Shown here: positions 51,201 to 61,900 of the stretch, in pieces
Layout of the letters: each line of letters begins with the position of its first letter
How positions within the stretch are numbered: the stretch's first letter is position 1
Assembly (NCBI GenBank): GCA_944989445.1
Contig: CALYLW010000994.1
Span: 513,163 to 577,162, forward strand
Direction of reading: 5' to 3'
Source: Ampullaceana balthica
Taxonomy: Eukaryota; Mollusca; Gastropoda; Lymnaeidae
Length of the DNA: 64,000 bases
Notes under the pieces: model-generated
Databases searched by the model: none
Told to the model about the DNA's origin: nothing
The model's input: only the letters and a program-made list of their open reading frames with translations
Program-made: the position numbers and the translations under genes

Positions 51201-52912
51201 ATTTCAGCTCGCCAGGATACAGGGAAGTGGGTTAAAAATCGATCCAATTTTTTTTCGGCACTCAAGCAGACACCACGAGATAATATAAAGGATTTAAAAA
51301 GGAATATAATTTAAATCAATATTGTTAATCTGAAGAAAAACAACAAATATGTCTGCAAGAAGCCTTTTTTGACAAACAAACAAAACTAGAAATAGTGTTA
51401 AGAAATGGAAAACTTTGCTGTGATGTAAACTCCAAAAACACTTTAATCAGAATTCCACTTTCTAGCCCAAATGAAGTCTAATTTCTATATTATCATTTAT
51501 TAATGTTTTAGTGTCAATATTAACAATGAACTTCGCGTGATTAATAGCTAATCAGTGGACTGTAATATTTTTATTATTAATATCTCTGGAACATAGTTTT
51601 GTCTGATCTTACATCAAAGATGTTTTGACTATTTCCCTTGCAGCTATGTCTAGTAGCCTATGACTCTGTGAGACCCAACAATAGAGTCACAGCCACCATG
51701 ACTATCATAGTCAATCGTAATCCCAACAGTCCAGCCTTTACAACTACACAGTACGCTGCAAATGTTTATGAAATACCAGATTTTGGAACTGAAATGTTTA
51801 ACATTACAGCTACTGACCTTGATGGGGTAAGCTTATTTTACTGTGCAAACAATTCAACTCTATTAAGAGTTTTGTTTTTTTCTTCAAAATTTCCACAATG
51901 ATATTTACTATCTATTGCAGCTTTGCAAATTCAATTTCTAAAGTTAATTAAGTTGTCTCTGAGGTCTAATGAGAAATATTTCTTATTTATTATTCCAGTA
52001 ATTCCTTGCATAATTTGCTCTGTTTATATTTCAGCAAAATGTTGAGTACAGAGTTACCAGTGCCAACCCTCCAACATGTGCCAACTATTTTAATCTCCAT
52101 CACAACACTGGTCGTTTGACAACTTCTGGTGACCTGTATCTTACAAGACCTGCAACCCAGTGCATAGTATGTGTTTTAACTATCTTAGTGTATTGACATA
52201 TAAGAATAAAGCCATTGTATAATCTAGAATTTTATAGTGCTGATCTGTTTATCAAAAACTTAATACTATATCATTTTAACATAACACTTTCATTAGTTGA
52301 ACCTAGATAAAGTGTCTTTCTATATTTTGTTTTTATTTTAAATACTTTCCTTAATTTATTCAAGATTTTACTTAGTAAATCTGGGGAAACTCTCTGCTTC
52401 CGTCAAACATCATCATTAGGATGCTAATTTACTTGAAACTGTATTTTCAGTTCCAATTTACTGCCACTGATCTTGGAGTCCCAAGCCGATCAAGTTCTAA
52501 CACAGCTCAAGGAACTATCACATTTGTTAGAAATGACTTTAGCCCAGTGTTTCCCAGTCAAGAATACACAGTTACCATCAGTGAAACACTTCCTGTCTCA
52601 TCACAAGTCATTGATCTTGATGCCACAGATGCTGATGCTCCGGTAATGAATGATATATAACTTTTTATATATTGGTCAAGGTTTTTATATGTAAACTTGA
52701 AATCAGACAGAATATTACCTAGGATGTTAAAAATATAAACACTTTTCTTATTCCGTATGCAAGAACAAACACATACAAATATTTGTTCTTCCCGTCTGGA
52801 ATTTGGACATGAAATGGGTTGCCTGAGGAAACCAGGAAAACCAACACTCTAGACATAAACCATGGATATGCCTAGGACACAATAATCTTCTGTATAGAAG
52901 GAGGGTCTGTAA

Positions 52913-52943
<31 letters not shown>

Positions 52944-55900
52944 AGATACACTTTGAATGCTGGGTCCCTTCTCCATAAATGCCCATTCAACTGGGTTTCT
53001 GGGGAATATTTATATTAGAGTAAGTATCTAAGAATGATAAAACATTCTGACGGGGTATGACATTTTAACACAGAACAATAAAACCTATTGAAGAGTTTCA
53101 AGATTTAAACAAATTTTGACAATTCTTTTCATCACTTTAAATATAAACTTTTTATTTCAGGAGCTGTATTTTGGAAGTGTAGATTATACAAGAGTTGGTG
53201 ATGACTCACCATCAACATTATTCCGTGTGGACAAATCTACAGGCATTGTCAGCCTTAACTCCAGTTTACTCAACTCAAACACTGCCAGATACACTGTAAA
53301 TATTTCAAACTTAATTAGTTTTTTTGCTTTTATATCTAAATGGGAAGTAAATAAATGTTCCTTTTAATAAATAAATTTTGGTAATTATCCTGTTTCATGT
53401 TAGTTCATAAAGAAATAATTGAAACCTTTCTAATAAAATATTATGTCACAAAATTTTAACACTTAGTTCTACTTGCCTGGATTCAGAAATCTAACTTTAA
53501 TTCTAACTTGGCAATTCAAAGCAACAACAATCTAATAAAAAACCCAGAGAGACATAGGGATAAAAATACTTAACTTGTTCCATTCATAAGAATAAACACA
53601 TGCAAATCCTCCTCCTTCCCATCTGTTATTCGATGTGGAATGGGTTTCCTAAACATGTCAGGAAAACCAATACTCTTATCAACATTTAAAACTCTAATAA
53701 AAATGCAAGATTTGACACAAACCATGGATATGCATAGGAGGCAATAATCTTCTGTATAGGAGCATCTTCAATAGATAAGATAACTCATTTATACTTATGA
53801 TGCTATTTTGTATGAATCTGTTGTAAATTTCTGCATTGTTTATTACTATAAAATGCAATTAAAAATGTTAATAAATGTATAACATATAAACAGGGTATGA
53901 GTTAGCCTGACAGGACGTAACAAAACAGCGAACTTTTCGGCAAAGAGCCTTCCTCAACGAACAACGAATATGACAAAGAAATAAAATATATATTATATTT
54001 ATATTATATATTCGTTTTATTTGTATAATATTTGTTAGTTGAAGAAGGCTCTTTGCCGAAACGTTCGCTGTTTTGTTACGTCCTGTCGGGCTAACTCATA
54101 CCCTGTTTATATGTTATACATTTACTAATTTAAAAGTCTGGTTGCAGTCTCATCCCCATTATTTTCATTAAAATGTTAGCTTGGAACTCAAGTCTTAAAT
54201 TTTTGTACATAAGTAGCTATGGTTTACACTTGGGGTGGGCAAACTACGGCCCGCTGGTCGCATGCGGCCCGATATGGAGTCTCTTGCGGCCCGCGGAAGC
54301 CTGCGGTAATATCGAAAAATTCAATAAATTTATGTTAAAAATGGATAAGTGTACTTGAGTCGAAGCTTAATTTTGGTTAGATGCGGCCGCTTGATGTTTC
54401 ATTGCTTACTAATGCGGCCCTCGACCTAAAAAGTTTGCCCACCCCTGGTTTACACACACATGGTTTGTTTACATTTGATTAGGTCTTTGTTGTGGCGGCT
54501 GATTTTGGACGCCCCAGACTGAGTGGTACAACAGTCGTCAACATCAACATAAACCGTAACCTGAATAAACCTGTCATTGCACCCAATCAAGACACAATAG
54601 AAATAGCATTGATTGAAGATGACCCAATAAACCTTCCAGTCTTCAGGTTTACTGCCACTGATGCTGACAGACCTGTAAGTTATTGGATGTTATAAGTAGT
54701 TTGTTAACATCTATTTAATACCTGTAAGTTATTGGATGTTATAAGTAGTTTGTTAACATTTATTTAATACCTGTAAGTTATTGGATGTTATAAGTAGTTT
54801 GTTAACATCTATTTAATACACAGCTACTGGTGGGAGGAATTTTGAATTAGAGTTTTATCAGCAGTTTCATTTTGTGGTCTGTATTCATTTCAACTGGTGG
54901 TATCTATATTTCACCTTTGAAAATATATACAGATTTAATGTTGATGTTAAACTTCTGCAATTCAGGAGTTATTTTACATGTTTGAATCTTGTTGAAATAG
55001 ATTGAAAGGTTTTTTAAATTTTGATACTCCTAGAATCTGTAAGAAATTATTCTGATCATTTAAATAGGAGGTTATTGAGTGATGTGGGAGATGAGATGTG
55101 AGAGAAGTTAATAAAAGTTAAACATTTGTGTGATGTTTAAATTTCTCTTCTTGTCCACATCTTTCTAATTTTATTGTTTGGTTAAACTGAAGCTGACAGT
55201 TTGATTGTCTATGTTATCAGGGACCACAACAGAGTGTAACATGGAGCATCCAGTACAGTAGTCCAACAGACAGCAGTTACTTTTCTATCAATAATCAGGG
55301 AGAAGTCTACAGGAATGTTCCCTTGTATGTTGATGACACCAACAAGTCACCCTACACTGTGAGTTGTTGTTTGAACTTATTCTATGGAATAGCTGTTATC
55401 AACTGAAATTGTTGTTTTTTTAAATACATTTTTTGTATGAATATTAAAGCAATGTTTATACAGAAGAGTGAATTAAAATAATTATTTTGGCTTTATTTTA
55501 CTTTGTAGGAACAGAGAAAGACATAATAGTAACATTAACGTTTTCTAAAAACACGGGGATAACTTAGAATAATTATTGTGTACTTTAAGAATATCTTATT
55601 ATCTACTCTGATACTGTTCTAGAAACAAATCAAGTTAACTTACTCTGATACTGTTCTAGAAACAAATCAAGTTAACTTACTCTGATACTGTTCTAGAAAC
55701 AAATCAAGTTAACTTACTCTGATACTGTTCTAGAAACAAATCAAGTTAACTTACTCTGATACTGTTCTAGAAACAAATCAAGTTAACTTACTCTGATACT
55801 GTTCTAGAAACAAATCAAGTGAACTTACTCTGATACTGTTCTAGAAACAAATCAAGTTAACTTACTCTGATACTGATCGAGAAACAAATCAAGTTAACTT

Positions 55901-58900
55901 ACTCTGATACTGAATTTTATGTAACTGTCATCAAATATTATCTTCAAATGTTATTATTTGTTTCATTTAGTTTACTGTCTACGCTGTCAACAATGATGGC
56001 TCTGGAATGAACAACTCAATCCTCTGTATTGTCAATGTTATCAGGAACTACTATCCACCGGTTTTTACTCAAGATGTCTACACTGTCAACAATATCAGCT
56101 ATCTTGCTACTGTACCATTTTTAATTAATGCCCCAATCTTTGCTGATGATAGAGATAACTATGTAAGTTTTGAATAAATCAAAAATAAAGTCTAGCTATT
56201 TTGTTCAACAATTATAACAAAGTAAGGGAGAATGAAGTACAGCCAAGAAAGAGGAAAATAAATGCTTTAAAAACAATTTTTACAGAAAAACTTAGTTTTT
56301 ATTAGCTGCAACGTACACTGCTTGAAATAAAGCTTTGTAATAAATATATTACATTTTTCCTCAAATAAATTAAAGTTGTCAAAGGAACTGAGAGTATTAA
56401 ATTTGTCAAAGGAACTGAGAGTATTAAATTTGTCAAAGGAACTGAGAGTATTAAATTTGTCAAAGGAACTGAGAGTATTAAATTTGTCAAAGGAACTGAG
56501 AGTATTAAATTTGTCAAAGGAACTGAGAGTATTAAATTTGTCAAAGGAACTGAGAGTATTAAATTTGTCAAAGGAACTGAGAGTATTAAATTTGTCAAAG
56601 GAACTGAGAGTATTAAATTTGTCAAAGGAACTGAGAGTATTAAATTTGTCAAAGGAACTGAGAGTATTAAATTTGTCATAGGAACTGAGAGTATTAAATT
56701 TGTCAAAGGAACTGAGAGTATTAAATTTGTCAAAGGAACTGAGAGTATTAAATTTGTCAAAGGAACTGAGAGTATTAAATTTTTTAAAGGAACTGAGAGT
56801 ATTAAATTTGTCAAAGGAACTGAGAGTATTAAATTTGTCAAAGGAACTGAGAGTATTAAATTTGTCAAAGGAACTGAGAGTATTAAATTTGTCATAGGAA
56901 CTGAGAGTATTAAATTTGTCAAAGGAACTGAGAGTATTAAATTTGTCAAAGGAACTGAGAGTATTAAATTTGTCAAAGGAACTGAGAGTATTAAATTTGT
57001 CAAAGGAACTGAGAGTATTAAATTTGTCAAAGGAACTGAGAGTATTAAATTTGTCAAAGGAACTGAGAGTATTAAATTTGTCAAAGGAACTGAGAGTATT
57101 AAATTTGTCAAAGGAACTGAGAGTATTAAATTTGTCAAAGGAACTGAGAGTATTAAATTTGTCAAAGGAACTGAGAGTATTAAATTTGTCAAAGGAACTG
57201 AGAGTATTAAATTTGTCAAAGGAACTGAGAGTATTAAATTTGTCAAAGGAACTGAGAGTATTAAATTTGTCAAAGGAACTGAGAGTATTAAATTTGTCAA
57301 AGGAACTGAGAGTATTAAATTTCCAAACAGTAGAATTGGATACTTTCATAGTTGTTTGTTTTAATTTTATTCTTAGACTCGTTTCCAAGTTCAGAAATAT
57401 GAAGTCATCAACGACGGAGTCTATTCCCAGCTCTTTGATATCAATAATGCTGGCCAACTTCGACTGGTTCAACCAATTATCCAAAGAACAGAGGATCAAT
57501 ACAAGGCATGGGTTCAAATCTTTTGAAACTATTTCTTGTTTATATTCACTTTTTTCTGTCTCTACATCTTGTTTGTTTCATAGACTTTATAATAAAACTA
57601 TTACATTACCCAATCAGGTTGAAATAGTTTATATTCACTTCTTACATTTTCTCTGTCTCTACATCTTGTTTGTTTCATAGACTTTATAATAAAACTCTTA
57701 CATTACCCAATCAGGTTGAAATAAGAGCCGTTGATGGAGGCACTCCCACATTAACTGATGAGGCCACAGTCATCCTAAACTTCAATCGTAACCAACAGAG
57801 ACCAACATTCACTACAGGAAACCAGACCATTACTCTATTTGAGGACCAGGCAACTGCAGTTGTAGGCAGGGTTGCTGCTGTGGATAATGATCCAACAGTG
57901 AGATTTATTTGACAATAATAACAAAGTTACTGCATCTCATTTCATTGTATTTTGCAGACTGTCATTGTGACTAATCAACCTTTTCTTGAATACAAAACTC
58001 TGTTGTATAATTTTCCTAAAGTTAGAAATTGAAATATATTACATATGAAGCAATTTTATACCCTTCTTTTATTAATTACACATATTAAAAATAAAGACAT
58101 TTTATGAGCATACAAGTAGTTAAAGGATTGCACAAAGTTAAAGAATAGTTTAAATAAGAATTTTTCTTTGGCTTACATATACGAATTCATCATAAATCCT
58201 AATACTGCTATGTCACTTTGTCTCCTGTTAACATTCTATGAACGTAACTACTTACCGTTTACGGGCTGTTTGTTTGATGAAACTATTAAAATTTATATAC
58301 CTAACTTGATTATCTTGCAGTCACCTTACAATCTGGTTGGCTTCACACAAATTACTGCATCAAATTACTTCAATACAGACTATAATGGCAATATTTATAT
58401 GATTAATCGACTTACTGCTCCTGGATCACCAGACAACTTCACTGTAAGCAATTTGTGACACTCTAGATAACTCAACAATAAAATTATTTGCAAATGAATT
58501 TTTTAGTTATTTTTCTTTATTGAGAACACTGATAAAATACCAGTGAACTAATTTAACAAATGTGGTGAAACAGGTCTTAAGGATATCTGGAATCTCTTTG
58601 GGGCTTTCAAATTAACAAAACTCACTTGTAATTGTAACACTGGATTGCAATGAATAACACATTTTTAAGTAGTTCTTTACCCTGAAATGTCAATTTAGTA
58701 ATTATTTTTCTTAACCAAAAATTCTAAAATAATTTTGATATAAAATTATAAATTTGATTGTTTGTAAATTTTATTCATAAACTCAATAACTTAGTAATCA
58801 AATTTTGCTTTTTGAGTTGAATGATTCTGTACAGTGTAAAAAACTTCTTATTGAAATCAGTCAGCACAATGCTGGTGTCAAAGCTTTAGACTTGGCACTC

Positions 58901-61900
58901 TCAGACAGGAGGTATACAATTGATTGAAGTCAGTCAGCGCAAAGCTGGTGTTTCCTATTTAGTCTTAGACTCCCTATAGTACTCAGCAGACAGGAGGTAA
59001 ACAATACTTGTGTTGTCACAGTTGGTCTCACCACAGCACAAGTCCTCATCTAATGGGGTCAACAGCAACTTTTACCTTGGTTAACTAGATTTCCTTTCCT
59101 TTCAGCTGCAAATCAGTGTTTGTGATCGGGCACCGACTCCTCTCTGTGCCCTTCAAGATGCATATGTATTCATATATGTGATAAGAAACAACCATGCCCC
59201 GTATTTCCTCAACACACCTTACACTAGAGATCTGCAGACCTTCACGACGGGTCAAAATGTGCTGACGGCTAATGCAGTGGACGATGATCCAAAGGTCAAC
59301 TTATATTTACACTTAAACTTCTTATACATTTTTTAAATGTTATATGACATATATTCAGCTGAGACCTTACAACCATTAAAAACAATGAAGCATGTTACAA
59401 TGTTGCTGTCTGTTAATATGGTACAAATGTCTGTGTGGAGCTACTAACAGTAGTCTTGATATCTTTTAATATTTTTAAAAACTTCTTGTAGACAACTCGA
59501 TTTGGTCAGATCAGTTGTGCCCTGATTGGTGATGATGGTGCTGAAAACAGATTTATAATTGATCGCCTGACTGGTGCCATCACAGTGTCCAATACACCTG
59601 GCAGTGGACAAGAGAATCCATTTAGGGTGAGTATAGCATTTCAAGTGTCTCTTACTCTAAGGAAATGTTGAACATAGGTGGCAATGTTCTTTAGTTACAG
59701 GAGAACTAAATACATGTACTAGATTAAAAGTTTATCATTATTAGCTAATGCAAAATGTTCACAAAGGATAATTTAATTTTACTCTAGTAGTGAGTTAGTT
59801 GTCTGTGATTAACAAATGAAGCAACATCTTTCTACAGCTGCGTATTCAAGTTTGTGATGGTGGTAACCTGTGTGCCGTGACTGTGGCTATTGTCACCATC
59901 TCCAACAATCAGTATGCTCCAGTACTGGATCTCCCCAACTACGTCCAAACTGTCCCAGAGACCCAGCCTTATGGTGACACCATCATTGATGTTAATGCAA
60001 CTGATCAAGATGCTGCTGTGAGTGAACATTTGCTAACATTTTACCAACTTTTTGACCAACTTATTGTATATTACAATTCCTTTCCCACCCTTTGGATCAC
60101 TATATTGCAGCTAAATATTTTGTTTTTACTTTGGTTCACTAAAGAAGTTTTTTTGTTTTGTTTCCTGCATTTGTTAGTTATCTGGGCATCCGGGCAGAAT
60201 AGCGACTGTCAAAATAGCGACCGTCATAATAGCGACTTCAAAATAGCGACTGTATCAAAACAGCGACTGTCAAAACAGCGACCGTCATAATAGCGACTGC
60301 ATCATAACAGCGACTGTATCAAAATAGCAACTTTTCTCTTTTGTTTGTGATAATGTTTGAAAAACTTTTTGAAAAACTTACTGTGCCTAGCCTACAATGG
60401 GGTTTATAAAATCAAGAAAGTAAGACATGATAAACCATGTAGGTTTTTGTACAGAAGGGCAATAGAAAATTAAATACAATCAACTTGGGGTGTGTATAAA
60501 TAAATATTGGTGTTGTAAAGAGGGTATACACATTTTCGGGACACATTTTTTTTTATTTCTGTAAAAAATAAATTATAACTGTTATTACTTCAGTCAAATA
60601 TATTTTGCAGAAAGCTCGATAGAGATTAACAAACATAGGTGCAGTCAATTAATTGAGGGGGATTGCGGTGGTAGGGGCAGATGTTGCGTGTGGCTGCTTT
60701 TTTAAGCTAGAGACAGTTTGACTACAATACTTTTTGATCCCCGGATGTTTCGACCCTTTTCGTTTTTACCTCGTAAAATTGTTGTTGTTGTTTTTTTCTA
60801 ATTTAAAAAAATAAATAAAAATAATATAGTTTAATATTATTATCTATTAAAAGTTAAAAATGGCATGAAATAGTTATTACACGCTTTTTTCATCGTTTAA
60901 TTTACCACTAAAAAGTATACACACTGAAAACCAATCAACATTAAGGGCGAATTCATGATTGTGTTAAATGCACCACTCCTCTGAGGTAGCAAGTCCTTCC
61001 AAATATATCCAACTCCACCCCCACCCCAAGGCAATGTGGTCAGATAAAGGTACCTACATTCTCTCAGCCCCAATCCCTTTGTTTACCTTCTCCATAACAC
61101 GGGGTCCGTGGTCGTCACTTAGTCTAGCCTTCGTAACATGTCATTATGTAATCCCCGGACAGTTCGACCTAAGGACGTTTGGACAAGGAGAATGTTAAAA
61201 GACGCTGCTCGGGTAACCATGATTAAAATTTTAATTTTACTGAGCAGATATGTGTATTTGAATGAATGCGTGTATATATAGCATAATTTAATTGTTTTAA
61301 ATTTTATTTTAAACACAATTTTTAATTTCATTTAATACTTCATAAAAATATTGCTATTTTTTGGAGTGTTTATTTGTTACTATGCATTTATGTAGATTTT
61401 TCACTAGGGTCCTTAAGTAAGTTTAGACAATGAAAATGGGTCTATTTGTCAAAAAAGATTGGAACCACTGTGTTAGGTGAACGGTTGGACAAGAATAGCT
61501 ATGCGGTGAAGTCGCTGTTATGACAGTCGCTCTTTTGATACAGTCGCTATTTTGAAGTCGCTATTATGACGGTCGCTGTTTTGATACAGTCGCTATTTTG
61601 AAGTCGCTATTATGGCGGTCGCTGTTTTGACAGTCGCTATTTTGAACCCGTGCCAGTTATCTGATACCTTGTATAAATGATATCTCAATATTAGCTGGAA
61701 TGTTATCTGGAAGACAAAAGGATAAATAATTATGTGCCAACTCAATGACCAACATTCAGTCACATTTTCAAATAACTTTTAGATTTGAATCATGTTGCTG
61801 TTGATCTGAATCTTTGACTTAACATTTTTCACTATGGACAATAAGAAAAGTTATTCTGGAATTCCCAATGAAATAATCATGTATTTATTGTAGCCTTTGT

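Noticed and set aside
52748..52990. 80-codon minus-strand frame with YLILSYLILSYL
   Set aside because: It reads the GATAA tail and 3' end of a LINE fragment backwards.
53930..54080. Hammerhead ribozyme or Penelope-like element, suggested by GCCGAAACG next to GAAGAAGGC
   Set aside because: The conserved CTGATGA core is not present and no reverse transcriptase lies nearby. It is reported only as a palindrome.
56267..57680. Reading frames of 416 and 332 codons (-) and 254 codons (+) made of SKELRVLNL or FDKFNTLSS repeats
   Set aside because: A 27-nt repeat without stops stays open in several frames. None links to a cadherin exon in frame, and there is no signal peptide or splice support.
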